DNA of 64,000 bases, taken from contig NZ_SNYW01000012.1 in NCBI RefSeq assembly GCF_004363235.1, forward strand, positions 131,501 through 195,500, in the 5' to 3' direction. How positions within the stretch are numbered: the stretch's first letter is position 1; the number at the start of each line of letters is the position of its first letter. The stretch is from Dongia mobilis. Lineage in GTDB: Bacteria > Pseudomonadota > Alphaproteobacteria > Dongiales > Dongiaceae. A program made the translations under genes and the position numbers. Below, piece after piece: positions 7,845-17,305 of this stretch. The notes under the pieces were generated by a model that had not been told where the DNA came from, made no database searches, and saw only the letters and a program-made list of their open reading frames with translations.

Positions 7845-8735
7845 TCAGGCTTTTTTCGAACTTACCAGCATCACGCCGCCAAGCACGAAGGCGCCGCCCA
7901 GAATCTGCTCGAGGGAAACACTTTCCCCCAGCAGCGCCCAGGCGAAGAAGATGGTGGCGACCGGACCGATCGAGCCGATGATCGAGACCTTGGCGGCCCC
8001 GATGAGCTGGATCGCCCTCGCCGTCAGGAAGATCGGCAACAGGGTCGAGACGACCGCCATGGCCAGCGCATAGGCATAGACCTGCCATGGCTGGCCGAAC
8101 GCCGTGGCCAGCGGGCTCTGGATTGCGAAATGGCCGATGCAGGCGATGGCTGCCACCGTGGTGGCTAGGGCCGCGAAACGCGTGGAGCCGATCCGGGTCA
8201 TCATCTGTCCCGACCCCACCAGATAGATCGCATAGGTGATCATGCACAGAAAGACGAGACCGCCGCCGATCAACGTCGCCGCCTGATCGCCGGTCACCCG
8301 CACGTCATGCACGAAGGCGATGGCGATGCCGAGATAGGAGAGTGCCATGGCGGCAATGGCGCGACCAGTGATCGGCTTCTTGAGGACATAGACCGAGATC
8401 AGCACCACGACGGTCGGGTAGAGGAACAGAATCAGGCGCTCGAGACCGGCCGAAATATACTGCAGCCCCAGGAAGTCGAGCAGGCTGGACAGGTAATAGC
8501 CGAAAAACCCCAGGAAGAGGATCGCCCGCCAATCGCGCGGGCTGAGTGCCGTCGTCGATCCGCGTCCCGACCACCAGGCTGCCGCCAGCAGCACCGGAAG
8601 CGAGAACGTCATGCGCAGCGCGAGCAGCAGCACGGCATCAACCCCGTACTGATAGGCAAGCTTAACAAAGATCGCCTTCATCGAGAAGGCGGCGGAGGCA
8701 ATGAAGGCGAGCCAGACGCCGCGGTGGATTGTCAT
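7845..8735 (-). CDS. EamA/DMT-superfamily transporter
   Basis: Inner-membrane protein of 296 aa with about ten hydrophobic segments in two EamA repeats (ends SIIGSIGPVATIFFAWALLG and ILGGAFVLGGVMLVSSKK). The substrate cannot be read from the sequence. Members export amino acids, nucleotides or other metabolites. The start at ATG 8735 (MTIHRGVWLAF) puts the first membrane helix right after the initiator; an in-frame TTG 18 codons upstream is less likely. It does not obviously belong with prfC or rsfS functionally. Confidence 0.87.
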   Translation of the reverse strand: MTIHRGVWLAFIASAAFSMKAIFVKLAYQYGVDAVLLLALRMTFSLPVLLAAAWWSGRGSTTALSPRDWRAILFLGFFGYYLSSLLDFLGLQYISAGLERLILFLYPTVVVLISVYVLKKPITGRAIAAMALSYLGIAIAFVHDVRVTGDQAATLIGGGLVFLCMITYAIYLVGSGQMMTRIGSTRFAALATTVAAIACIGHFAIQSPLATAFGQPWQVYAYALAMAVVSTLLPIFLTARAIQLIGAAKVSIIGSIGPVATIFFAWALLGESVSLEQILGGAFVLGGVMLVSSKKA

Positions 8736-8879
8736 GAGGGTAGTTCCGACCACGGACGCGGGTTGGGCAGATGGCGTCCTGCCCGCCAAGCTATGGCGGC
8801 ATCATGCCGGCGACCAGCCGCATTTTCGGCATCGGCCGCTTTCGTTTCTGCATGGCCGGCAAAACGCCGGCCGGCTGGT

Positions 8880-9488
8880 CTAGCCGACCGCCTGCAGCGC
8901 TTCCGGCTCCGGCAGGTTCACGCCCCACATCTTCTCGAGACCATAGAGCGTCCGGATTTCCGGCCGGAACAGGTGAACGATGATATCGCCACCGTCGACC
9001 AGCACCCAGTCACCCTGGCTCAAGCCCTCGATACTGATCGACTTGACGCCGGCCTTCGAGAGTTTTTCAGCCACGTGCTGCGCCATCGCCGCCAATTGCC
9101 GCGTGTTGCGCCCGGTTGCGATCACCATGAAATCGGCAATGGCGGATTTCTCGGCAAGGTCGACATGGACGATATTCTCGGCCTTGTCCGCATCCAGCGA
9201 CTTCTCGACCAATTGCAGCAGGTCATGCCGGCGCGCATCGTTTGCGGCCGGGACAGTCTGCTTGGGCTTCCTCGCCTTGCCGGCGGATTTGGGAGCAGCC
9301 TTAGGCTGCACGGCCGATTTCGGCAGGGGCTTCTTGACCGGGGTCTTTTTCGCGACCGACTTCTTGGCGGCTGAATTCTTGACGGCTGTCGCCTTCTTCG
9401 ACGCAGATTTGGCACCAGTCTTGGCCGCGGCCTTGCCGGCCGCTTTGACCTTTGTGCCCGTGGCTGGCTTCTTGCCGGTCGATTTCAC
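8880..9488 (-). CDS. rsfS: Ribosomal silencing factor RsfS with a long Lys/Ala-rich N-terminal extension
   Basis: RsfS binds uL14 and blocks subunit joining in poor conditions. The conserved domain fills residues about 86-200 (LLQLVEKSLDADKAENIVHV, FMVIATGRNTRQLAAMAQHV, EGLSQGDWVLVDGGDIIVHL). Before it are about 85 residues of Lys, Ala and Pro, with some 23 lysines, resembling histone-H1-like tails; most RsfS proteins lack this. The first conventional start is GTG 9488, with no strong Shine-Dalgarno. A good GGAGGA (9536-9541) precedes an in-frame ATT at 9525-9527, so a rare ATT start is possible. It lies downstream of nadD, the usual order. Confidence 0.92.
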   Translation of the reverse strand: MKSTGKKPATGTKVKAAGKAAAKTGAKSASKKATAVKNSAAKKSVAKKTPVKKPLPKSAVQPKAAPKSAGKARKPKQTVPAANDARRHDLLQLVEKSLDADKAENIVHVDLAEKSAIADFMVIATGRNTRQLAAMAQHVAEKLSKAGVKSISIEGLSQGDWVLVDGGDIIVHLFRPEIRTLYGLEKMWGVNLPEPEALQAVG

Positions 9489-9551
9489 TGCGGATGTCCG
9501 ACGCCCCGCGCTGTTCTTTTCAGGAATGGCTGCGATCCTCCATCCGGCGCT

Positions 9552-10187
9552 TCATTTGGTGCTCATCAGGGCGTCGCCGGCTGTGCCGCCCGTTGTTCCG
9601 GTTCCGCCCCAATTCCGCTTGCGGCGGATCTCGGTCGCAGAAATCGGATTCAATCGATGATGCACGAAGGTCCATGCCGGCGGTGACGACATAACCAGTG
9701 TCCGGGCAGCTTGCTCCCGCGCCCGAAAACAGGCGAATCGCCGTGCCGCCAACGCGGCCAATGCTTGATAAGTATAAGTCGGGCGGTCAAAAACCGCAAT
9801 TGGCACGAGATGAAAGATCTGTTGCCAATCTTTCCAGGCCGCCATGCTGGCCAGATTGTCGGCCCCCATCAGCCAGACGAAGCGATAGGCACGGTACTGG
9901 TGCATGAGGCGCTTCAGCGTATCGGCAGTGTAGCGCGTCCCCGCCTTCATTTCGAAATCGGTCACCCGGATGCGCGGATGGGCGGCCACGCGCTCGGCTT
10001 CCTTCATGCGGACGGCAAAGGGGGCCATGCCGGCAGCGCTTTTAAGCGGGTTCTGCGGCGCCACCAGCCACCAGACCTCGTCGAGCCCGAGATAGGCCAG
10101 GGCCGCCAGGCTGATATCGCGATGCCCTTCATGGGCGGGATTGAAGGAACCGCCCAGCAGGCCGATCTTGCGCGCGACGACCGACAC
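9552..10187 (-). CDS. nadD: Nicotinate-nucleotide adenylyltransferase
   Basis: Adenylates NaMN (and NMN) to the dinucleotide in NAD synthesis. 211 aa with the nucleotidyltransferase motif GLLGGSFNPAHEGHRDISL at the start, FVWLMGADNLASMAAWKDW in the middle and the ISATEIRRKRN (ISSTxxR-type) motif near the end. Start is GTG 10187, 3 nt after the proA stop codon, so translation is probably coupled. The tail after ISATEIR is Gly/Thr-rich and short. Confidence 0.95.
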   Translation of the reverse strand: MSVVARKIGLLGGSFNPAHEGHRDISLAALAYLGLDEVWWLVAPQNPLKSAAGMAPFAVRMKEAERVAAHPRIRVTDFEMKAGTRYTADTLKRLMHQYRAYRFVWLMGADNLASMAAWKDWQQIFHLVPIAVFDRPTYTYQALAALAARRFACFRAREQAARTLVMSSPPAWTFVHHRLNPISATEIRRKRNWGGTGTTGGTAGDALMSTK

Positions 10188-10190
10188 GGG

Positions 10191-11471
10191 TTACGGCCGC
10201 ACCTGGCCGTTGCCGCGCACGATATACTTGTAAGAGGTGAGCTGCTCGGCGCCGACCGGGCCGCGCGCGTGCAGCTTGCCGGTTGAGATGCCGATCTCGG
10301 CTCCCATGCCGAACTCGCCGCCATCGGCAAACTGGGTCGAGGCGTTCCACAGCAATATGCCGGAATCGATTTCGCTGAGGAACCGCCGTGCCGCCGTCTC
10401 ATCGGCCGTGATGATGGCTTCGGTGTGGTGCGAGGAATGGCGCGCGATATGCTCGATCGCCTCGCCCACGCCATCGACCACCTTCACGGAGAGGATGGCA
10501 TCGAGATACTCGGTATCCCAATCCTCGGGGCTTGCGGCGCTCACCCGCTTGTCGAGGGCCTGGATCTCGGCATCGCCGCGGATCTCGCATCCCGCCTTGA
10601 TGAGGTCGTCAAGGATCGGCTTGGTGAAGGCGAGTGCCGGGCGATCGATCAGCAGGGTCTCGGTCGCCCCACAGATGCCGGTGCGGCGCATCTTGGCGTT
10701 GAGCACGACCTTCCGTGCCATCTCCGGGTCGGCTGCGCGGTCGACATAGGTATGGCAGATGCCGTCCAGATGCTTCAGGACCGGAATGCGGCTCTCGCTG
10801 GCAACGCGCTCTATCAGGCCCTTGCCGCCGCGCGGAATGATGAGGTCGATATATTCGACAAGCCCCAGCATGATGCCGACTGCAGCCCGGTCGGTGGTAG
10901 GGAGGCGCTGGACCGCGGCCTTGGGCAGACCGGCGGCGCAGAGCCCCTCCTGCAGGCAGTCGAGAATGGCAGCGGCGGAATGGGCGCTCTCCGAACCGCC
11001 GCGCAGGATCGCGGCATTGCCGGATTTCAGGCAGAGGCCGGCGGCATCCGCCGTCACATTGGGGCGGCTTTCGTAGATGATGCCGATGACACCCAACGGC
11101 ACCGCCACGCGCTCGATCCTGAGGCCGTTGGGTCGCTCCCAGGCACCGAGACTGCGGCCGACGGGATCGGGCAACTGCGCGACTTCCTCGAGGCCCTGAG
11201 CCATGCCGTCGACGCGCTTTTCATCGAGCAGCAGGCGATCAAGCAAGGCGGCGCCGAGGCCGCGCGCCCGCGCCGCCGCCATGTCCCTTTCATTAGCGGC
11301 AAGAATCTTCGGCGCCTGCGCGCGGATTTCGGCGGCCATGGCCTTCAGTGCCAGATCCTTCTTCTCGCGCGGCGCCTGGGCAAGCTTCAACGAGGCTGCC
11401 TTGGCTGCCCGGCCGAGCGCCAGCATCTCGTCCATGAGTGCGTCGCCAGTATCCTTCTTCAGCGCGGTCAT
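10191..11471 (-). CDS. proA: Gamma-glutamyl phosphate reductase
   Basis: Second step of proline synthesis: reduces gamma-glutamyl phosphate to glutamate semialdehyde with NADPH. 426 aa, the usual size, with the aldehyde-dehydrogenase-like fold. Visible are [34 protein letters not shown], and the catalytic cysteine region [15 protein letters not shown]. It lies 15 nt downstream of proB and 3 nt upstream of nadD in the same minus-strand operon. Confidence 0.97.
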   Translation of the reverse strand: MTALKKDTGDALMDEMLALGRAAKAASLKLAQAPREKKDLALKAMAAEIRAQAPKILAANERDMAAARARGLGAALLDRLLLDEKRVDGMAQGLEEVAQLPDPVGRSLGAWERPNGLRIERVAVPLGVIGIIYESRPNVTADAAGLCLKSGNAAILRGGSESAHSAAAILDCLQEGLCAAGLPKAAVQRLPTTDRAAVGIMLGLVEYIDLIIPRGGKGLIERVASESRIPVLKHLDGICHTYVDRAADPEMARKVVLNAKMRRTGICGATETLLIDRPALAFTKPILDDLIKAGCEIRGDAEIQALDKRVSAASPEDWDTEYLDAILSVKVVDGVGEAIEHIARHSSHHTEAIITADETAARRFLSEIDSGILLWNASTQFADGGEFGMGAEIGISTGKLHARGPVGAEQLTSYKYIVRGNGQVRP

Positions 11472-11486
11472 TGCGTCTCCATGCCC

Positions 11487-12629
11487 TCAGTTGACCACCA
11501 GATCGTCCCGGTGGATCATCTCATCACGGCCGCGATAGCCGAGCAAGGCCGTGATCTCCTTGGATTTGTGGCCCATGATCCGCTTGGCATCCGCGGCATC
11601 ATAGGCGGCGAGACCACGCGCCACCTCGTTGCCCTCCCGGTCGACCACCAGTACGGCATCGCCGCGCTCGAAACGGCCCTCGACGCCGACAATACCGGCA
11701 GGCAACAACGAGCGCCCGCCCTTCAGGGCATTCAAGGCGCCGTCATCCACGATGAGCCTGCCCTTGGCCTTGAGCGACCCGCCGATCCATCTCTTGCGCG
11801 CGGTCTTTGGGCCGCTGGCAGGCAGGAACCACGAGCAGGTGCCGCCATCAAGCACGGCCTGGAGCGGGTTCATCTTCTTGCCGCTGGCAATCACCATGCG
11901 GCAGCCGGCTGCCATGGCAATGCGCGCCGCCGCGATCTTGGTGACCATGCCGCCGGAGGAATAGCCGGCCGGCGCCGCCCCCGCCATACCCTCGATTTCG
12001 GCGGTGATCTCCGTCACCTCGCCAATGAAGGCGGCGTGCCTGTCCTTGCGCGGGTCCGCGCTGTAAAGCCCGTCGATATCGGAGAGCAGGACCAGCGTGT
12101 CGGCGCTGATCATCGCCGCGACACGCGCGGCAAGACGATCATTGTCGCCAAAGCGGATCTCGGAGGTCGCCACCGTGTCGTTCTCGTTGATCACTGGCAC
12201 GGCGCCGAACTGCAGCAGCGTATTCAGGGTCGAACGGGCATTCAGATGTCGGCGCCGTTCCTCGGTATCGTCGAGGGTGAGCAGTACCTGCGCCACCGTG
12301 ATGCCATGACGCGCCAGCGTCTCCTGATAGGCATGCGCCAGGCGGATCTGCCCGGTCGCCGCCGCGGCCTGTTTCTCCTCGAGCCTCAGCACACCGTCGA
12401 GGAGACCCAGATGCCGGCGCCCGACGGCAATGGCACCGGAGGAAACCAGCACCACTTCCTGCCCGGCCGCACGCAACGTGGCGACATCGTCAGCCAGTGC
12501 GTCCAGCCATTTCCGCCGGATGCCGCCGGTCTCGTCATCGACCAGCAGGGCCGAGCCGATCTTCACCACCACGCGCTTCGCGGCAGCCAGCGAGCGTTCC
12601 TTCGGCGGTGCTTTCTTCTTGTCACTCAT
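11487..12629 (-). CDS. proB: Glutamate 5-kinase with PUA domain
   Basis: First step of proline synthesis, phosphorylating the gamma-carboxyl of glutamate. 380 aa: an amino-acid-kinase domain (RVVVKIGSALLVDDETGG, VLVSSGAIAVGRRHLGL, VINENDTVATSEIRFGDNDR, SSGGMVTKIAAARIAMAAGC) followed by a C-terminal PUA domain (about residues 285-375) as in the long ProB form. The ATG at 12629 has GGGGGAAAG upstream; the longer open frame runs into obgE and is not used. In E. coli this enzyme is inhibited by proline. Operon: obgE-proB-proA-nadD-rsfS. Confidence 0.97.
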   Translation of the reverse strand: MSDKKKAPPKERSLAAAKRVVVKIGSALLVDDETGGIRRKWLDALADDVATLRAAGQEVVLVSSGAIAVGRRHLGLLDGVLRLEEKQAAAATGQIRLAHAYQETLARHGITVAQVLLTLDDTEERRRHLNARSTLNTLLQFGAVPVINENDTVATSEIRFGDNDRLAARVAAMISADTLVLLSDIDGLYSADPRKDRHAAFIGEVTEITAEIEGMAGAAPAGYSSGGMVTKIAAARIAMAAGCRMVIASGKKMNPLQAVLDGGTCSWFLPASGPKTARKRWIGGSLKAKGRLIVDDGALNALKGGRSLLPAGIVGVEGRFERGDAVLVVDREGNEVARGLAAYDAADAKRIMGHKSKEITALLGYRGRDEMIHRDDLVVN

Positions 12630-12657
12630 CGAGCGCTTTCCCCCTCGCCCCAAACCC

Positions 12658-14144
<1,487 letters not shown>

Positions 14145-14166
14145 GTTGCTGGCTTCAGGACAAAGA

Positions 14167-14200
14167 AAAAGGGGAACGGCGTTTCCGCCATTCCCCTTTT
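14167..14200 (-). terminator. Rho-independent terminator after rpmA
   Basis: GGGGAA-C-GGCG, loop TTTC, CGCC-A-TTCCCC (14171-14196), with A-rich and T-rich flanks on the two sides. Read on the minus strand it ends in TTTTTCTTTG, so it should end the rplU-rpmA transcript just before the VOC-obgE genes. The plus-strand T run is shorter. Confidence 0.85.
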
Positions 14201-14245
14201 CGAACACTTCAGCGAATGGCCGCGCCCGTTACCGGGCGCCGATGC

Positions 14246-14518
14246 TCATTCGGCCGCCGGTCGTGCCGCGGGCAGGACCGAGACGGTGGTGCGACCACCG
14301 GCACCGGTCTTGAAGGTCACCTTGCCTTCCGCCTTGGCGAACAGGGTGTGATCCTTGCCGATGCCGACATTCTGGCCGGGGTGGAACTTGGTGCCGCGCT
14401 GCCGGACGATGATGTTGCCGGCGATCACGCTCTCGCTGCCGGCCTTCTTCACGCCCAGGCGACGGCCAGCGCTATCGCGGCCGTTACGCGAGCTACCACC
14501 GGCTTTCTTATGTGCCAT
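14246..14518 (-). CDS. rpmA: 50S ribosomal protein bL27
   Basis: 90-aa large-subunit protein whose N-terminus reaches the peptidyl-transferase centre. [20 protein letters not shown] is the standard beginning without the Firmicutes-type cleaved leader. [20 protein letters not shown] and [18 protein letters not shown] follow. A short Ala/Pro/Glu tail ends it. It is 36 nt downstream of rplU. Confidence 0.98.
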   Translation of the reverse strand: MAHKKAGGSSRNGRDSAGRRLGVKKAGSESVIAGNIIVRQRGTKFHPGQNVGIGKDHTLFAKAEGKVTFKTGAGGRTTVSVLPAARPAAE

Positions 14519-14554
14519 CTGGGTCTCTCCCTAATTCCTGACCAAGCCGGCCCT

Positions 14555-14869
14555 TCAGGCCGCCTTGATACCTTCGATCTTCAGCACCGTCACGAACTGG
14601 CGGTGGCCGCGCTTGCGGCGATAATTGTGGCGACGGTTCTTCTTGAAGATGATGACCTTGTCGCCCTTGCGCTGCTCGAGCACCTTGGCGGTGACCGAGG
14701 CGCCCTTCACCACGGGGGCACCCACGGTGATGTTGCCGCCTTCGCCCACCATCAGCACTTCGTCGAGCGAAACGCTGGCGCCTTCCTCGGCCTCCAGCTT
14801 CTCGACCAGGATGATGTCGTTGGTGGCGACCTTGTACTGCTTGCCGCCGGTCTTGATCACTGCGAACAT
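14555..14869 (-). CDS. rplU: 50S ribosomal protein bL21
   Basis: 104 aa, standard size. [20 protein letters not shown] begins the protein, and [20 protein letters not shown] is the L21 signature for 23S rRNA binding. The start at ATG 14869 has AGGAC about 9 nt upstream; the 21 codons further upstream are leader, not protein. It is the first gene of the rplU-rpmA unit. The leader carries a promoter and a hairpin with a T-tract (separate entries). Confidence 0.98.
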   Translation of the reverse strand: MFAVIKTGGKQYKVATNDIILVEKLEAEEGASVSLDEVLMVGEGGNITVGAPVVKGASVTAKVLEQRKGDKVIIFKKNRRHNYRRKRGHRQFVTVLKIEGIKAA

Positions 14870-14937
14870 GATTGCCGTCCTATGAGCGCTCGGCACGAAA
14901 GCCGCGTTCCGCCGCCCAAATTTGAATTCCACACGTC

Positions 14938-14968
14938 AAAAAACGTCGGGCCGCCGAAGGGCGACCCG
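14938..14968 (-). terminator. Hairpin plus T-tract upstream of rplU: attenuator or terminator
   Basis: On the minus strand, CGGGTCGCC, loop CTTC, GGCGGCCCG (one mismatch) is followed after three bases by TTTTTT. It may end transcripts of the Ntn-hydrolase gene upstream, or attenuate rplU, since a good promoter lies just before it. Confidence 0.6.
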
Positions 14969-14980
14969 TTCGGCGTGGGA

Positions 14981-15008
14981 AATAGACGTTATCGCCCCTG
15001 CCTGTCAA
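14981..15008 (-). promoter_or_regulatory. Probable rplU promoter
   Basis: Read on the minus strand: TTGACA (15008-15003), 16-nt spacer, TCTATT (14986-14981). The perfect -35 and its place about 110 nt before rplU support it. Transcripts would run straight into the hairpin at 14968-14948. Confidence 0.6.
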
Positions 15009-15047
15009 CCTGAATCGGCCGGGCGCGCCTCGGCGCCTACGGCGTCC

Positions 15048-16076
15048 TTAAGTGCCTGCTTTCAAGCCATTTAACCGCAAGGTTCGGGTGGCCGGCAAGG
15101 CACTTTCCCCCGCCTGCTCCAGCCCCAGCACGGCGAGGCTGCCGGCGACACAATCTGCCATCACCGCCAACCTGCTGTATTTGTTGAGAATCGGGTATCG
15201 GAGCCAGGCAAAGTCGCCGGGCAGACCGTCAAGCTCGGCCGCCAGCGCGCAGGCGTCGCGGAAGCGCCCCGGGCTGTCGACGCCCCGGGGATATCCTCTC
15301 GGCCAATCCCCGGCTTGGCCCGGTTCCGGCCAGTGGTTCGAAATCGCGACTGGGCCGGGCCGCAGCCGCACCCGCTCCTCCAACCGCTCGACCACCATGC
15401 TGCGGCCGTCCACGCCGGTGAGGCTGAAAAGGGCCGGGATCGACAGGGGCGTGCCCGCCAGCAATGCCAGCGCCTCGTCAAAATCCGCAGCTTTTTCAAA
15501 TACCTGACGCAGAAGATGGGTCGGCGGAATGGCACGGCGGCGGTGGACCCGAATCCGCTCGAGGACCCAATCGACCGGCTTTACCCCACTGGTCCGGCGG
15601 ATCGGCGGCTGGTTATAGGCTGCGGCGAAGCGCCCAGGGGCAAGGCCGGTCAGCACGCCGACAAAGCCGGGCCAGGTAGCCTGCCACCAGGCGCCATGCG
15701 GCGATTGATGGCGCGTCACGGTAAGCTCATCGCCCAGACCGTTGAGCGGCCAGTCCAGCACCCGCATCAGCCGACCGCCATTGACCATGCTGGAGCAGGC
15801 CCATTCGGTGCTGAGATTGAGTGCATAGACCCCTGAAATGCCTGGCATCCCGGCGATCGCGGCAATTTCCACGGCATAGGGCGTCACGTTCCGTGCAAGC
15901 CAGCCGCGCGAACGCCAATCCATGGCGGCCTGGACCGGGCCGGTCACCAGTGCCCGGCCGGCGGCGGCAAGCCGCGCCACCTTTTCCGGCGCCATCAGCG
16001 CCAGGCGGTCGAAACCGGCCGCGCCCAGATCAATGACGGCGATTTCCGGCAATCCGCGGCTCTCCGGCACGAGCAT
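15048..16076 (-). CDS. Ntn-hydrolase superfamily amidase (acid-ceramidase/NAAA-like)
   Basis: 342 aa. The segment EWACSSMVNGGRLMRVLDWP (about residues 91-110) looks like the autoprocessing site of linear-amide C-N hydrolases, with Cys94 as candidate N-terminal nucleophile and an R-x-L-D-W element like the R-N-L-D-F of N-acylethanolamine amidases. Downstream, WQATWPGFVGVLTGLAPGRF and AAYNQPP fit the family sandwich. Substrates in the family are N-acyl amides, ceramides, penicillins or bile salts; the actual one is unknown. The ATG at 16076 follows TGGAGGG. No signal peptide is obvious. It is a distant analogue of the C45-type gene at 21772 but not a close paralogue. Confidence 0.72.
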   Translation of the reverse strand: MLVPESRGLPEIAVIDLGAAGFDRLALMAPEKVARLAAAGRALVTGPVQAAMDWRSRGWLARNVTPYAVEIAAIAGMPGISGVYALNLSTEWACSSMVNGGRLMRVLDWPLNGLGDELTVTRHQSPHGAWWQATWPGFVGVLTGLAPGRFAAAYNQPPIRRTSGVKPVDWVLERIRVHRRRAIPPTHLLRQVFEKAADFDEALALLAGTPLSIPALFSLTGVDGRSMVVERLEERVRLRPGPVAISNHWPEPGQAGDWPRGYPRGVDSPGRFRDACALAAELDGLPGDFAWLRYPILNKYSRLAVMADCVAGSLAVLGLEQAGESALPATRTLRLNGLKAGT

Positions 16077-16212
16077 CCCTCCACAGCACGGCTTTCGGAC
16101 AGGATCGGGGCGGTAACGGCCGGGGGTCAAGCCGCACTTGCGAAGAGCGATTCACTTCGTTAGGTTCCGCGCCGTTCGACCGGCCCGGATCCTCCTGCGC
16201 GAGGACCCCTGC

Positions 16213-16302
16213 GGAGGGGTGCCAGAGTGGCCGATTGGGGCAGTCTCGAAAACTGTTGTACGTGCAAGCGTACCGTGGGTTCGAATCCCACCCCCTCCGC
16301 CA
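16213..16302 (+). tRNA. tRNA-Ser(CGA)
   Basis: 90-nt type II tRNA. The acceptor stem GGAGGGG pairs with CCCCTCC; anticodon stem GCAGT/ACTGT; loop CTCGAAA with anticodon CGA (codon UCG); a long variable arm (TACGTGCAAGCGTA); T-arm GTGGG-TTCGAAT-CCCAC; discriminator G and encoded CCA. Confidence 0.96.
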
Positions 16303-16329
16303 TTTTCCCGACGCGCCCTGCAGTTGGAA

Positions 16330-16348
16330 AATTCGATGGCATCGAATT
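16330..16348 (-). terminator. AT-rich inverted repeat after the BKACE gene, weak terminator
   Basis: AATTCGATG-G-CATCGAATT. On the minus strand it lies about 21 nt after the BKACE stop codon and is followed by TTCC. The T-tract is short, so termination is uncertain. Confidence 0.4.
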
Positions 16349-16368
16349 CGAACCGGGCTCCGGCAAAA

Positions 16369-17211
16369 CTAAGCCAAATCGGACGCAAGCAGCGCACGCA
16401 GCGCGGCGGCATCGATGGGCTGCATGCCAAGCTGTCCCATCGTTTCCGCAACCGAGTGGACGAGATCCGCGTTTGACGTGGCCGTGCTGCCATCGGGCCG
16501 CAGCAGATTGTTCTCGAAGCCGACCCGAACATGGCCGCCCATCAGGGCCGCCGCCGTGACGCAGGCCGCCTCCCTTCTGCCAAAGGCACAGACACTCCAA
16601 TGGGCAAAGCGCGGCATGTCCGGGGCGATGAAAGGCAGCAGGTCGCCGGGCTGTGACAATTGCCCCTTGCTGTAGCGGCCCAGCACGAAGAGGACCGGAA
16701 TATCCGCCCAGGGAACAGCGCCGCTTTCCACCAGCTCGGCCAGCCGCCGCGCCTCGGTTGGGTCATAGAGAATGATTTGTGGCATCACATGTTCCTGCTT
16801 CATCCAGGCGAGAAGCTCGATGAAACGCGGCTCGGCGGCCGCGTCGGGAACGAACTCCCGCAGCGCCAGCGAGGCCGATTCCGGCCGCACGGCCTTCAGC
16901 ACCGCGATCTGTTCTGCCGGCCGATAGATACCGAATGATTCGGTGGTGATCTGGATGACCAACCGGTCGCCGGTCGCGCGGCGGATGGCGGCGATGGCCT
17001 CGCGATAGGCATCCGCATCCAGCAAATGGGAGCCATCGGCCTTGCGTACATGCACATGGATCATGGCGGCGCCGGCCGCCACGCATTCGGCCGCATCGCG
17101 CGCCAGTTCGGCAGCATTCAGCGGGATGGCCGGATGATCGGCTTTCGTGCGCCGGCCGCCATTCGGCGCCACCGCGATCGCCACGCGGGTAGGAAGGAAA
17201 CCGTCCGTCAT
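16369..17211 (-). CDS. BKACE-family beta-keto acid cleavage enzyme (DUF849)
   Basis: Zn-dependent enzyme that condenses a beta-keto acid with acetyl-CoA to give acetoacetate plus a new CoA ester; the founder acts on 3-keto-5-aminohexanoate in lysine fermentation. 280 aa, usual length. Visible are VAPNGGRRTKADHPAIPLNA, the metal-binding MIHVHVR (H52, H54), QITTESFGIY, and VRVGFENNLLRPDG near the end. The ATG at 17211 (MTDGFLPTR) has GGGGG upstream; ATG 17238 is an alternative. It diverges from the RpiR operon with a 94-nt shared promoter region, which suggests it is part of that pathway. Confidence 0.93.
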   Translation of the reverse strand: MTDGFLPTRVAIAVAPNGGRRTKADHPAIPLNAAELARDAAECVAAGAAMIHVHVRKADGSHLLDADAYREAIAAIRRATGDRLVIQITTESFGIYRPAEQIAVLKAVRPESASLALREFVPDAAAEPRFIELLAWMKQEHVMPQIILYDPTEARRLAELVESGAVPWADIPVLFVLGRYSKGQLSQPGDLLPFIAPDMPRFAHWSVCAFGRREAACVTAAALMGGHVRVGFENNLLRPDGSTATSNADLVHSVAETMGQLGMQPIDAAALRALLASDLA

Positions 17212-17305
17212 GATACACGCCCCCGTTTTATGAAGCATTTAGATCATAACTATCATTATTGAAACAAGTGTTGCAGTTCGGCGACAAGGGGTGTAGAGGA
17301 GGGAC

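Noticed and set aside
8854-8872. GGCCGGC-AAAAC-GCCGGCC as the rsfS terminator
   Set aside because: The stem is stable, but no T-tract follows on the minus strand, so it was not listed as a terminator.
16213-17211. tRNA-Ser as the attachment site of a genomic island holding the BKACE cluster
   Set aside because: There is no integrase, no visible repeat of the tRNA 3' end, and base composition and gene packing look like the rest of the window.
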